Below, piece by piece: positions 1 to 8,053 of a DNA stretch of 41,449 bases. A program made the translations under genes and the position numbers. The first letter of the stretch is position 1; each line of letters begins with the position of its first letter. The DNA comes from Cupriavidus basilensis (GTDB lineage Bacteria > Pseudomonadota > Gammaproteobacteria > Burkholderiales > Burkholderiaceae), in the NCBI RefSeq assembly GCF_029335485.1, contig NZ_JARJLM010000509.1:1-41449 (forward strand). Reading direction: 5' to 3'. The notes beneath the pieces are model-generated. The model did not search any database and was not told where the DNA came from. It was given only the letters and a program-made list of their open reading frames with translations.

Positions 1-2
1 GC

Positions 3-1265
3 TTAGCGGGCCGGCAGGATCTTGCCCGCCACCTCGCCAAACCCGACCCGATAGCCCTCGCCCTGGCACCAGCCGGTCATGACCACTTCGTCGCCGTCTT
101 CCAGGAAGCCGCGCTTGGCGCCGTCCGCCAGCGTCAGCGGCTCGGCGCCGTTGCGGGTCGCCTCCAGCAGGCTGCCGTAGGAATCCGGCGTGGTGCCGCT
201 GATGGTGCCGGAGCCCATCAGGTCGCCCACGCGGACATTGCAGCCCGACACGGTGTGGTGCGCCAGTTGCTGCACCATGGTCCAGTACATGGCCTTGAAA
301 TTGGTCTGGCAGATCGTGGTGGCCTGCGCGGCGCCTTCGGGGCGCAGCGAGACTTCGAGCGCGATGTCATAGGCATTGCGCTGCGGCTGCTGCAGGTAAG
401 GCAGCGGCTCGGGCGACTGCACCGGATTGTCGCGGCGGAACGGCTCGAGCGCGTCCATGGTCACCACCCAGGGCGAGATAGAAGTGCCGAAGCCCTTGCT
501 GTTGAACGGTCCCAGCGGCACGTATTCCCACTGCTGGATATCGCGCGCGCTCCAGTCGTTGAGAATCACCATGCCGAACATATGCCCGGCCGCTTCGGCA
601 GTGCTGACCGGCTCGCCCAGCGTCGAAGGCTTGCCGACGATAAAGGCCATCTCCAGCTCGTAGTCGAGCTTGCGGCAAGCCGTGAAGATCGGGCGCGGCT
701 CGTTCGGCAGCTTGATCTGTCCGTTCGGGCGGTGCAGCTCCGTGCCGCTGACCACCACCGAGCTGGCGCGGCCGTTATAGCCGATCGGAATCTCCAGCCA
801 GTTCGGCAGCAGCGCGTTCTCCGGGTCGCGGAACATGCGGCCAACGTTGGTAGCGTGCTCGCGCGAGGAGTAGAAATCGGTGTAGCCGGGAATATCCACC
901 GGCAGGTGCAAGGTGGCCCAGGCCATCGGCACCAGCGCCTGCTCATGCAGCGCGGACTTGCCGCGCAGGGTGTCGTCGTCCGCCGACAGCAAGGCCGTCA
1001 GGCGCTGGCGCGTTTCGGTCCAGACCGGCTTGCCGAGCGCGATGAAGGCATTGAGCGTGGCGCCGCCGAAGACGCCCTTGGTCGAAGCCGGCAACAAGCC
1101 AGCCGCATCCAGCACGGCCAGGTCGAGGACGAAATCGCCAATGGCGACGCCCACGCGCGGGCCCTGCCCGTTCGAGGAAAAGATGCCGTAGGGCAGGTTC
1201 TGCAGCGGGAAATGCGTAACGCCATCATTGGCGGATTCGATCCAACTCTGCTGGACAGTGGTCAT
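3..1265 (-). CDS. fahA: Fumarylacetoacetase
   Basis: Hydrolyses 4-fumarylacetoacetate to fumarate and acetoacetate, the last step of tyrosine/homogentisate breakdown, in the cytoplasm. The 420-residue product has the usual FAH length. It shows the metal-binding acidic run in LDYELEMAFIVG and the conserved NDWSARDIQQWEYVPLGPF block, which carries the family's metal-binding aspartate. I chose the ATG at 1265 (MTTVQQSW); the reading frame is open for 242 more codons upstream, but that part is antisense to hmgA and not protein-like. It is the last gene of a minus-strand operon, 110 bp after hmgA. Maleylacetoacetate isomerase, which links the two reactions, is not seen in the window. The stop codon lies at the very edge, so the gene is complete. 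Confidence 0.96.
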   Translation of the reverse strand: MTTVQQSWIESANDGVTHFPLQNLPYGIFSSNGQGPRVGVAIGDFVLDLAVLDAAGLLPASTKGVFGGATLNAFIALGKPVWTETRQRLTALLSADDDTLRGKSALHEQALVPMAWATLHLPVDIPGYTDFYSSREHATNVGRMFRDPENALLPNWLEIPIGYNGRASSVVVSGTELHRPNGQIKLPNEPRPIFTACRKLDYELEMAFIVGKPSTLGEPVSTAEAAGHMFGMVILNDWSARDIQQWEYVPLGPFNSKGFGTSISPWVVTMDALEPFRRDNPVQSPEPLPYLQQPQRNAYDIALEVSLRPEGAAQATTICQTNFKAMYWTMVQQLAHHTVSGCNVRVGDLMGSGTISGTTPDSYGSLLEATRNGAEPLTLADGAKRGFLEDGDEVVMTGWCQGEGYRVGFGEVAGKILPAR

Positions 1266-1375
1266 CGGGGGCTCCGAGAGGAATGACAAGGGGGTGCCGG
1301 CATGGTTGTCTGCACGGGCACCCGGGAAGCGAACATCATCGGCCCGGCCGGCCGCGGCCAACCGGGCATCCGGGC

Positions 1376-2716
1376 TTAGCGCTGATTCGGGTTGAAATGC
1401 TTCTTCAGCCCTTGCCAGCACCGGTAGTAGTCGGCTTGCAGCTCGGCCGATTCCGCCGCATACGGCGTCGGCCGGATCACGGCCGGCGTCTCGAACATAA
1501 AGGCCATGGTATCGCTGATGCGGTGCGGCTGCGACGTATCCGCGGCGGTGGCCTTGGCGAAGGTCTCCGCGTCCGGGCCATGGCCGCTCATGCAGTTGTG
1601 CAGGCTGGCACCGCCAGGAGCGAAGCCCTCGGCCTTGGCGTCGTACACGCCTTCGATCAGGCCCATGAACTCGCTCGCGATATTGCGGTGGAACCAGGGC
1701 GGGCGGAAGGAATCCTGCATGGCCAGCCAGCGCGGCCCGAAGATGACGAAGTCGATGCTGTCCACGCCCGGGGTATCGGAAGGGCTTTGCAGCACCAGGA
1801 AGATCGACGGGTCCGGATGGTCGAAGCTGATCGAGCCGATCGTGTTGAAGCGGCGCAGATCGTACTTGTACGGGGCATAGTTGCCGTGCCAGGCCACTAC
1901 GTCCAGCGGCGAGTGGCCGATCGGCGCGCGCCACAGGTTGCCCTGGAACTTCGCCACCAGCTCGAAATCGCCCTCGCGGTCTTCGTACCACGCTACCGGC
2001 GTGAGAAAGTCGCGCGGGTTGGCCAGGCCATTCGAGCCGATCACGCCCAGGTCCGGCAAGCGGAACAGCGCGCCATAGTTCTCGCAGATATAGCCGCGCG
2101 CTTCGCCGTCCGGCAGTTCCACGCGGAAACGCACGCCACGCGGCACCACCACGATTTCCTGCGGCTCCACTTCCAGCAGGCCCATCTCGGTCGCCAGGCG
2201 CAGGCGGCCCTGCTGCGGCACGATCAGCATCTCGCCGTCGGCGTTGTAGAAGAAGCGGTCGGTCATCGACCGGTTGGCCAGGTACAGATGGATGCCGCAG
2301 CCGTTCATGGCTTCCGGGCCGCCATTGCCGGCCATGGTCACGATGCCGTCGACAAAGTCGGTCGGCTCGCTTGGCATGGCGGGCGGGCTCCAGCGCATCT
2401 GGTTGGGCGACGGCGGCACCTCGTCGAAGCGGCTGACGAGGCGCGACTGCGCCATGCGCGTGAACGGCTCGTGCATCGCGCCCGGGCGGATACGGTATAG
2501 CCAGCTGCGCCGGTTGTGCGCGCGCGGCGCCGTGAAGGCCGTGCCCGAGAGCTGCTCGGCATACAGCCCGTAGGGTGCGCGCTGGGGCGAGTTCTGCCCC
2601 ACCGGCAAGGCACCGGGCAGCGCCTCGGTGGCGAATTCGTTGGCAAAGCCCGACTGGTAGCCAGGTGCGCCATGCTCGGGCAAATGCGCCGGAACGTTCA
2701 GTTGCGTCTGCGTCAT
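1376..2716 (-). CDS. hmgA: Homogentisate 1,2-dioxygenase
   Basis: Ring-cleaving non-haem iron enzyme that opens homogentisate to maleylacetoacetate with O2. The 446-residue length is normal. The three iron ligands of the family are present: H343 (in PPWFHRN), E349 (in ASEFMG) and H379 (in MSGHGPD). The N-terminal half contains the typical [19 protein letters not shown] segment. The start ATG at 2716 (MTQTQLNV) is preceded by a purine-rich GAGAGAGGAAG stretch; the open frame upstream is not protein-like. It sits between a DUF2783 gene (83 bp upstream) and fahA (110 bp downstream) on the same strand. The upstream gap contains a short tandem repeat at 2745-2764. Confidence 0.97.
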   Translation of the reverse strand: MTQTQLNVPAHLPEHGAPGYQSGFANEFATEALPGALPVGQNSPQRAPYGLYAEQLSGTAFTAPRAHNRRSWLYRIRPGAMHEPFTRMAQSRLVSRFDEVPPSPNQMRWSPPAMPSEPTDFVDGIVTMAGNGGPEAMNGCGIHLYLANRSMTDRFFYNADGEMLIVPQQGRLRLATEMGLLEVEPQEIVVVPRGVRFRVELPDGEARGYICENYGALFRLPDLGVIGSNGLANPRDFLTPVAWYEDREGDFELVAKFQGNLWRAPIGHSPLDVVAWHGNYAPYKYDLRRFNTIGSISFDHPDPSIFLVLQSPSDTPGVDSIDFVIFGPRWLAMQDSFRPPWFHRNIASEFMGLIEGVYDAKAEGFAPGGASLHNCMSGHGPDAETFAKATAADTSQPHRISDTMAFMFETPAVIRPTPYAAESAELQADYYRCWQGLKKHFNPNQR

Positions 2717-2744
2717 GTCTTGGGTCTTCCTCTCTCTGGTACTC

Positions 2745-2764
2745 ACGTACTCGTACGTACTCGT
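2745..2764. repeat. Two tandem 10-mers upstream of hmgA
   Basis: The 10-mer ACGTACTCGT occurs twice head to tail, with a partial copy (GGTACTC) just before it. It lies in the gap between the DUF2783 gene and the hmgA ribosome binding site. It may be a protein site or a transcript feature, or simply slipped-strand sequence. No function is known to me. Confidence 0.6.
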
Positions 2765-2798
2765 TCTCTCGATATGAGAAGCGGCTGGCCGCGCAGCC

Positions 2799-3038
2799 TC
2801 AAGCCGCGGCCGCCGGTTGGGCGGCGGGCTGGTGGCCAGCCCGTTCGAGCGCGCCCGCGCGGGCGCGCTCCATGGCTTCCTGCAAGATGGCAAGATCGCC
2901 GATGTGGTTGGCCAGCAGCAGGATCAGCTGCGCGTTGGCGGACTGGCTCTGGGCGTCGGACAGGTCGCGGTGCATGTCGATCAGCGCCTCGTAGAAATCG
3001 TCCGGACGAGCCAGGTTGGGTTCGGTGATCAGTGGCAT
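2799..3038 (-). CDS. DUF2783 small protein
   Basis: A 79-residue protein starting at the ATG at 3038 ([20 protein letters not shown]). The sequence matches the DUF2783 pattern: an acidic and aromatic N-terminus, then two predicted helices ([20 protein letters not shown] and [18 protein letters not shown]) and an Ala/Pro-rich tail. It has no signal peptide, membrane segment or catalytic motif. It lies 20 bp after the FAD monooxygenase gene on the same strand. From memory, DUF2783 genes commonly travel with this type of flavin hydroxylase, so an accessory role for the monooxygenase is the natural guess, but this is inference. Confidence 0.85.
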   Translation of the reverse strand: MPLITEPNLARPDDFYEALIDMHRDLSDAQSQSANAQLILLLANHIGDLAILQEAMERARAGALERAGHQPAAQPAAAA

Positions 3039-3058
3039 TGGCAGGTCTCCCAGGCAAT

Positions 3059-4837
3059 TCACGCAATCGCAGCGGCGGTGGCGCCGGCAGCAACGCCGGC
3101 CACGCCGCCACTGCCTTGCTCCCATCCCAGCGCGCGCCGCAGCGCAGCCCCTACCCGGCCCGGATCGCATGACCGCCAGCGTGCGCATACGTGCTGGTCG
3201 GGACGCAGCAGGTAGGCAGTGCCCGGACGGCCATCGTAGCGGCGCGCCAGCAAGCCTTCGCTGTCCTCGATCAGGCTTACGCCTGCCGGCGCCGGATGCG
3301 CGGCGGTAGCGCCTCCCTTGCCCGCCGGGGTCACGCACAGCACCCGCAGCGGCGTCGCGGCGGACGCCAGCCCCAGCAAGTCCGTCAGCAGCGGCACCGG
3401 CAAGCCGCCCGGGCCCGCGAAGACCATGGCGGTAAAGCGCTCGCCCAACTGGCCCAGCAGCCACGCGGCCTGGCCCTGCGCTCGCACCGGCGCATCCGCG
3501 CACGGCGCGCCCGGCACCATTTGTCCGGCAAACATCCCCTCGCCTGTCGCGTCCGGGCCATCCGGCGTATTCAGCACCGATCCGGCCAGCACCGCAGGCA
3601 CCGAGAGCCGTCCGCTATTGACCAGCTGGCGGGCAAAGGCATGATGGCGCGCCAGGATCAGCACGGCGTCGCGGAAGACTCGGCTCGCGGGCGTCTTGGG
3701 CGTAATGAAATCGGTCGAACGGGTCGAGTTGCGGATATTTTCGTCGGCGGCGTACTCGCGCTCGCTGGCATAGCTGTCGAGCAAGGCATCGGGCGCGTTG
3801 CCGCTCAACACCAGCGCGAGCTTCCAGGCCAGGTTCTCCGCGTCCTGCACCCCGCTGTTGGCGCCGCGCGCGCCGAACGGCGAGACGCGGTGCGCGGCGT
3901 CGCCCGCAAACAGCACGCGGCCGTGACGGAAGCTGTCCATGCGCTGGCACGAGAAGGTGTAGACGCTGACCCATTCCAGCGTGAACGCCACATCCTCGCC
4001 CAGCAACGCCCTGATACGCGGGGTCACGCGCTCCGGCTGCTTTTCCAGATCGGGGTCGGCGTCCCAGCCGAGCTGGAAATCGATGCGCCACACATTGTCC
4101 GGCTGCCGATGCACCAGGACCGACTGGTTGCGGTTGAACGGCGGGTCGAACCAGAACCAGCGCTCGCTCGGAAATGGCGCGGCCATCTTCACGTCGGCAA
4201 TCAGGAAACGGTCCTTGAAGACACGGCCCTTGCTCTCCAGGCCCATGGCGTGGCGCACCGGGCTGCGCGCCCCATCGGCCACCACCACGTAGCGCGCCCG
4301 CAGGGCATAGTTGCCATCGGGTGTTTCCACGTCCAGCGTCACCGCGCCAGCGTCCTGCGCAAGCCCGGCCACGCGATGCCGCCAGCGGACCGACAGATTG
4401 GCGAGTTCCGCGGCGCGCTCCACCAGGAAACCTTCCACGTAGTACTGCTGCAGGTTGATGAAGGCAGGCCGGTGGTGACCGCTCTCGGGCATCAGGTCGA
4501 AGCTGTAGACCAGGTCCCGGTCGAAGAAGATCTTGCCGACGTTCCAGCTGACGCCTTTGTCGACCATGCGCTGGCCGCAACCCAGGCGGTCGAAGATGTC
4601 CAGCGTGCGCTTGGCAAAACAGATGGCCCGCGAGCCGGCCGACAGCGTGCAATCGTCGTCCAGCAGCACCACGGGCACACCCCGCTGGGCAAGGTCGATG
4701 GCCGCGGCCAGTCCCACCGGGCCGGCGCCGATCACCACCACCGGATGCGTGGGATGCGCATCGGCGCCCGGCTGCGGCGCGTGCTGTTCGGCACAGGGCT
4801 GGTACGCAAAGGTACGGGCCTGGTAGTTCGTATCCAT
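3059..4837 (-). CDS. FAD-dependent aromatic hydroxylase
   Basis: Class A flavoprotein monooxygenase of the PHBH/MhpA type, which uses NAD(P)H and O2 to hydroxylate a phenolic ring. In the 592-residue product the FAD GxGxxG motif is at 37-42 (GAGPVG), the DG motif at 188-189 (VVADGARSPVR) and the GD motif at 312-313 (AGDAAHRVSPFGARG). A thioredoxin-like C-terminal domain with the usual PHBH-family layout follows from about 460. The start ATG at 4837 has GGAG upstream. It sits between the MBL gene and DUF2783 in the homogentisate operon. This suggests it makes homogentisate or a near relative, for example from 3-hydroxyphenylacetate; the substrate is not readable from sequence. A generic label such as 3-(3-hydroxyphenyl)propionate hydroxylase would be a guess. 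Confidence 0.9.
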   Translation of the reverse strand: MDTNYQARTFAYQPCAEQHAPQPGADAHPTHPVVVIGAGPVGLAAAIDLAQRGVPVVLLDDDCTLSAGSRAICFAKRTLDIFDRLGCGQRMVDKGVSWNVGKIFFDRDLVYSFDLMPESGHHRPAFINLQQYYVEGFLVERAAELANLSVRWRHRVAGLAQDAGAVTLDVETPDGNYALRARYVVVADGARSPVRHAMGLESKGRVFKDRFLIADVKMAAPFPSERWFWFDPPFNRNQSVLVHRQPDNVWRIDFQLGWDADPDLEKQPERVTPRIRALLGEDVAFTLEWVSVYTFSCQRMDSFRHGRVLFAGDAAHRVSPFGARGANSGVQDAENLAWKLALVLSGNAPDALLDSYASEREYAADENIRNSTRSTDFITPKTPASRVFRDAVLILARHHAFARQLVNSGRLSVPAVLAGSVLNTPDGPDATGEGMFAGQMVPGAPCADAPVRAQGQAAWLLGQLGERFTAMVFAGPGGLPVPLLTDLLGLASAATPLRVLCVTPAGKGGATAAHPAPAGVSLIEDSEGLLARRYDGRPGTAYLLRPDQHVCARWRSCDPGRVGAALRRALGWEQGSGGVAGVAAGATAAAIA

Positions 4838-4939
4838 CGTGTCTCCATCCAGCCATGACCGCTGGCGCGGCTCTTGCGGCTATCGCCATGGGGCAGCGGC
4901 GCAGCCGCGCCGCCGCGGATCATCGTCCTCCGCCTCGCC

Positions 4940-5899
4940 TCACTCCTGCAGCGCCTTCCACATATCCTTGTCTCGCTGCGCGGTCCAGATGCGCGGATGC
5001 TTGATGCCGCTGGCTTCATCGTAGGCGCGCGCCACATCGAAGGGCAGGCAGTGTTCATAGATGAAGACCTGGCCGAACTTCTGGTCCATGGCCGCGCGCG
5101 TATGCGCCATGGCGCCTTTCAGGTCCAGCTTCTGCGCCACGGCCTCCCTGCCGCGCTGCAGCAGCGTGCTGACGAAGTCACGGGTGTAATCCAGGCCGCG
5201 CCCGACCATGACGGGGTCCGTCAGGGCCGGTCCACGGCCGGGAATCAGGGCCACCGGCCCCAGCGCGCGCAGCGCCTCGAGCGTGGCCGGCCATTCTTCG
5301 AGCTGCGCATCGCCGCAATAGCAGGCGGCGTCGTACTCGACCAGATCGCCGGAGAACAGGATCTTCTGCGAAGGGATCCACACCACGGTGTCGCCCTTGG
5401 TGTGGCCCGGACCAAGATGCATGATCTTGACTTCCAGCTTGCCGAGATAGAGCGTCAGTTCGCGTTCGAACACCAGGTTGGGCCAGGTCAGGCCCGGCAC
5501 GGTCTCGACGCCGGCGAACAGACGCGGGAAGCGCTCGATCTCGGACTTCATGTCGGCCTCGCCGCGCTCCACGATCATCTCGTAGGTGCCGCGGCTGGCG
5601 ATCACGTTCTGTGCGCCTTCCTTGAAATAAGCGGAGGCCCCCAGCACCCGCACCGCGTGGTAGTGCGACAGCACCACATGCTTGATGGGCTTGTCGGTAA
5701 TGGCGCGGATGCGAGCGATCAAGTCCTGCGCCATCGCCGGCGTAGCGGTGGTGTCGACGATCAGAACGCTGTCATCGCCAATGATCACGCCGGAATTCGG
5801 GTCGCCCTCCGCCGTATACGCGTACGCGTTATCCGACAGCCTGGTGAAGGTGACCTGCTTTTCCTGCAGATCCGCCTGCGATGCGAAGGCCTTGCTCAT
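4940..5899 (-). CDS. MBL-fold hydrolase with degenerate second metal site
   Basis: Metallo-beta-lactamase-fold protein of 319 residues and first gene of the homogentisate operon. Site-1 metal ligands are kept: H79 and H81 (in LSHYHAVRVLG) and H166 (in GPGHTKGDT). The bridging Asp is D185 (in LFSGDLVEYD). The site-2 ligands are all changed: the canonical HxHxDH motif has V83 and R84 in place of Asp-His, and the late His is R222 (in IPGRGPALTD). It may therefore bind one metal, or be non-canonical in chemistry. The start ATG at 5899 (MSKAFASQ) has a strong GAGGAG site. The operon context suggests a hydrolase or lactonase acting on a side product of the pathway, which is inference. Confidence 0.88.
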   Translation of the reverse strand: MSKAFASQADLQEKQVTFTRLSDNAYAYTAEGDPNSGVIIGDDSVLIVDTTATPAMAQDLIARIRAITDKPIKHVVLSHYHAVRVLGASAYFKEGAQNVIASRGTYEMIVERGEADMKSEIERFPRLFAGVETVPGLTWPNLVFERELTLYLGKLEVKIMHLGPGHTKGDTVVWIPSQKILFSGDLVEYDAACYCGDAQLEEWPATLEALRALGPVALIPGRGPALTDPVMVGRGLDYTRDFVSTLLQRGREAVAQKLDLKGAMAHTRAAMDQKFGQVFIYEHCLPFDVARAYDEASGIKHPRIWTAQRDKDMWKALQE

Positions 5900-6053
5900 G
5901 GTTGCTCCTCTTTTAGTGGAACCGGCGCCCCGCGGGATGCAGGGCAACCCTGCCGTGGCATGGCAGGATGGCGCCGCAGGGGACTCCAGGCGACCGGCGA
6001 TCACGCTCGCGGCGGTCTTCCACCAGCTGCGCGCGCCGGTATCGCCACCAAAA

Positions 6054-6089
6054 ATTACACAATACGTAATCGATTTACTATATCGTAAT
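6054..6089 (-). promoter_or_regulatory. Twin palindromic operator of homogentisate operon
   Basis: Two 17-bp palindromes lie side by side in an AT-rich patch: ATTACACAATACGTAAT at 6054-6070 and ATTTACTATATCGTAAT at 6073-6089. Both have the layout ATTAC-spacer-GTAAT (one mismatch in the second). They are offset by 19 bp, roughly two helical turns, so two dimers could sit on the same DNA face. The second overlaps the -10 box of the operon promoter, which fits repression. The size suits a MarR- or IclR-type regulator; none is encoded next door. Confidence 0.65.
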
Positions 6090-6110
6090 CTCAGCTTTCG
6101 GGCGTGTCAA
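6082..6110 (-). promoter_or_regulatory. Promoter of homogentisate operon
   Basis: On the minus strand a perfect -35 box TTGACA (6105-6110) is followed after a 17-bp spacer by a -10 box TACGAT (6082-6087). The transcript would have a leader of about 175 nt before the MBL gene. The box positions and spacing are seen directly; activity is inferred. Confidence 0.65.
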
Positions 6111-6169
6111 ACCACAATGAGATGCCGCACGGGCGGCGGGCCGTGAAAAACAAGGAGCGCCAGCCCTGC

Positions 6170-6570
6170 TAGAAGGTTAGGCGGGAAGATGGGAAACGGC
6201 GGGAAACCTGGAAAGGGCTAGACGCTAAAGAGCTGGATGCGCCGCTTCGTCGCGTAACGCAAAGCCGATGTTCTGCCCGGCCCGGGCAGCAAGCAGCCGG
6301 GTGCGGCGTTACTCCGTGGGAGAACGCAAGAAAGACAGCAAGGGAAGGAAGCGGCAGTTCCGGAGGCGCAGCGGAGGCCGGCAGCGCGACGCTGCCTCCT
6401 CCCGGCCTGATGACCGTGGGCGGCGATAGCACGCCGCGAGCGTATGCCAGCGGCCCCTGGCGGTCGCGGACGCGCCCCCCCAGGCATACAAGGCAAGCCA
6501 CCCCAAGGCAGACGCGTGGGGGCGCATCCGCCTTGGGTATGGCCCGCTTGGGTCCGTTCCGGCCGCAGAC
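6170..6570. repeat. GC-rich non-coding stretch, candidate dispersed repeat
   Basis: The gap between the operon promoter and the XRE gene (about 6147-6593) has no convincing gene. Several frames are open, but the translations are low-complexity, rich in Arg, Pro and Gly, and lack start signals. Their minus-strand strings (for example TQGGCAPTRLPWGG and LAYARGVLSPP) resemble spurious hypothetical proteins that I remember recurring in beta- and gamma-proteobacterial genomes. This would fit a dispersed intergenic repeat. That is recollection and cannot be proven from one copy. Confidence 0.35.
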
Positions 6571-6593
6571 CCGACCGGAACGGATGCAAGCAA

Positions 6594-6986
6594 TCAGGCT
6601 GGCTTGTGACCTTCGCCCGGGCTCGACGCAAAACCCGAACCGACCGGGGAGGCAGGTGCGGGGCTCGCGGCGGCGGGGGTGGCGGCAGGCGCTTGCCCAG
6701 CCATCGAAGCGGCCGTGACGCCGCCATTGCGGCTGGCAATAAACGCGTTGACGTCGGCGGCAAGGTGCTGGGGAGCCAGCACCACTTCAAGCCCCAGCGC
6801 CTCGCAAGCCGCTAGGAAAGTCGACATGCGGGGGTCGGCTTGACCCGATTCGGCCCGCAAGTAAGCTTCCCGGGAAATTCCGGCCTTACGGGCGACGTCT
6901 TCCTGCTTGAGCTTTCGCGCTCGGCGCAACGCCCGCAGTTGCCGGAACGGTTCGCTAGCGCCTCTAGGCACGGCTGTACTGTTCAT
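6594..6986 (-). CDS. XRE-family transcriptional regulator
   Basis: A 130-residue protein with an N-terminal Cro/CI-type helix-turn-helix at about residues 15-70 (FRQLRALRRARKLKQEDVAR and AGISREAYLRAESG). A second half of low complexity (residues 90-130, rich in Ala, Pro and Gly) has no recognisable fold. The start ATG at 6986 follows a weak purine tract. A TATACT-like -10 box is visible on the minus strand near 7035. It is not obviously in an operon: the homogentisate promoter lies about 480 bp downstream and a TetR gene starts 266 bp away in the opposite direction. The target genes are unknown; control of the homogentisate operon is possible but unsupported. Confidence 0.85.
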   Translation of the reverse strand: MNSTAVPRGASEPFRQLRALRRARKLKQEDVARKAGISREAYLRAESGQADPRMSTFLAACEALGLEVVLAPQHLAADVNAFIASRNGGVTAASMAGQAPAATPAAASPAPASPVGSGFASSPGEGHKPA

Positions 6987-7217
6987 GTCGGTCTCCAGTC
7001 ACCAGTGAAAAAAAAAGTGCGCGGACGTGCATTCGAGTATAGAGCACGCAAAGCGTTCCGTATGTAATCAAGGCAACACTTTGTGCAGATTTCTTGCAAG
7101 CGCCCTGCGCAGGCTCTGCCGCACCTGTCAATAGGTCCGATAGAGCACAATCATCTGCCTCCGTGTGACATAACGAGCTACCCGGCAATAGGTTGACGAC
7201 GGCGCACAGGCGGATCG

Positions 7218-7245
7218 TTGACAAACCGACCGGTCGTGCTATTCT
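7218..7245 (+). promoter_or_regulatory. tetR promoter with embedded operator
   Basis: A perfect -35 TTGACA (7218-7223) and a -10 TATTCT (7240-7245) are 16 bp apart. The spacer contains the palindrome CGACCGGTCG (7227-7236) within ACCGACCGGTCGT (7225-7237). The placement between the promoter boxes is typical of TetR autorepression. The same 13-mer, inverted and with one change, recurs at 8014-8026. Confidence 0.75.
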
Positions 7246-7252
7246 TACAATC

Positions 7253-7861
7253 ATGCAAAAAGGTCAGATCACGCGCGCAGCCATCATCGAACAGGCCCTC
7301 GACACCGCGGCGCGGGTCGGTTTCGAGCAGTTATCGCTCGCCACGCTGGCCGCCGACACCAGTATGTCGAAGAGCGGGCTGTACGCCCACTTCAAGTCCA
7401 AGGAGGCCCTGCAGCAGGCGGTGCTCGGGCTGGCCCTCGAGCGTTTCTCCGACATCGTGGTGCGGCCGGCCATGCGCCAGCCGCGCGGCAGCCGGCGGCT
7501 GCAGGCGTTGTTCGACGGCTACCTGCTATGGCTCGGGGGATCGGTTACCAAGGGGCGCTGCCTGTTCATGGCCCTGGGCCAGGAGTACCGCGACCGCCCG
7601 GGTGCCATCCGCGATATGGTGGTGCAGTCGATGAAGGACTGGCACAGCGCGATTGCGCGGGTGGTGGCCGATGCCATTGAAGAAGGCGACCTCTCCGCCG
7701 CTCAGGATCCGCGGCAATTCGCTTTCGAGATGATCGGCATCGGCATGGCGTTCCAGCAATCGTTCAAGCTGCTGGGGCGCCAAGATGCCGAGACCATGGC
7801 CTGCCGGGCCTTCGAAGGCTTGCTCAGGCGCGCCGAACTTGCGCTGCCGGCTGGTCTCTAG
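7253..7861 (+). CDS. TetR-family repressor
   Basis: A 202-residue TetR regulator. The N-terminal helix-turn-helix spans about residues 10-55 (ITRAAIIEQALDTAARVGFE, then LAADTSMSKSGLYAHFKSKE). The variable C-terminal half (residues 80-190) would bind the inducer and dimerise, with conserved-looking GRCLFMALGQEYRDRPG. I chose the ATG at 7253 (MQKGQITR) because the promoter -10 box ends at 7245; the longer open frame from 7193 begins upstream of the -35 box. This leaves almost no leader, so the mRNA may be leaderless. It probably represses itself and the downstream hydrolase, since both promoters carry the same palindrome. Confidence 0.92.
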   Translation: MQKGQITRAAIIEQALDTAARVGFEQLSLATLAADTSMSKSGLYAHFKSKEALQQAVLGLALERFSDIVVRPAMRQPRGSRRLQALFDGYLLWLGGSVTKGRCLFMALGQEYRDRPGAIRDMVVQSMKDWHSAIARVVADAIEEGDLSAAQDPRQFAFEMIGIGMAFQQSFKLLGRQDAETMACRAFEGLLRRAELALPAGL

Positions 7862-8013
7862 CCTGGCTGCACATGGCTGTGGGGCTGGGGATTTCGCGCA
7901 CCTGAACGGGGATCTTTTTGCACCGGAACAGGGAAAAAAGAGCCCATGAGGCATGCGTGCAGACCCGCATGGGACGACAAATCAACGTCATATTTTTTTA
8001 TATTAAAAATAGC

Positions 8014-8026
8014 ACGACTGGTCGGT
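8014..8026 (+). promoter_or_regulatory. Second copy of the TetR operator
   Basis: ACGACTGGTCGGT lies 28 bp before the hydrolase start. Its reverse complement matches the site in the tetR promoter (7225-7237) at 12 of 13 positions. The surrounding DNA is AT-rich, and a TATGTA -10-like box follows at 8031-8036. The shared site directly supports a two-promoter TetR regulon. Confidence 0.7.
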
Positions 8027-8053
8027 CTTTTATGTAAAAGAGAGAGATTGCGC

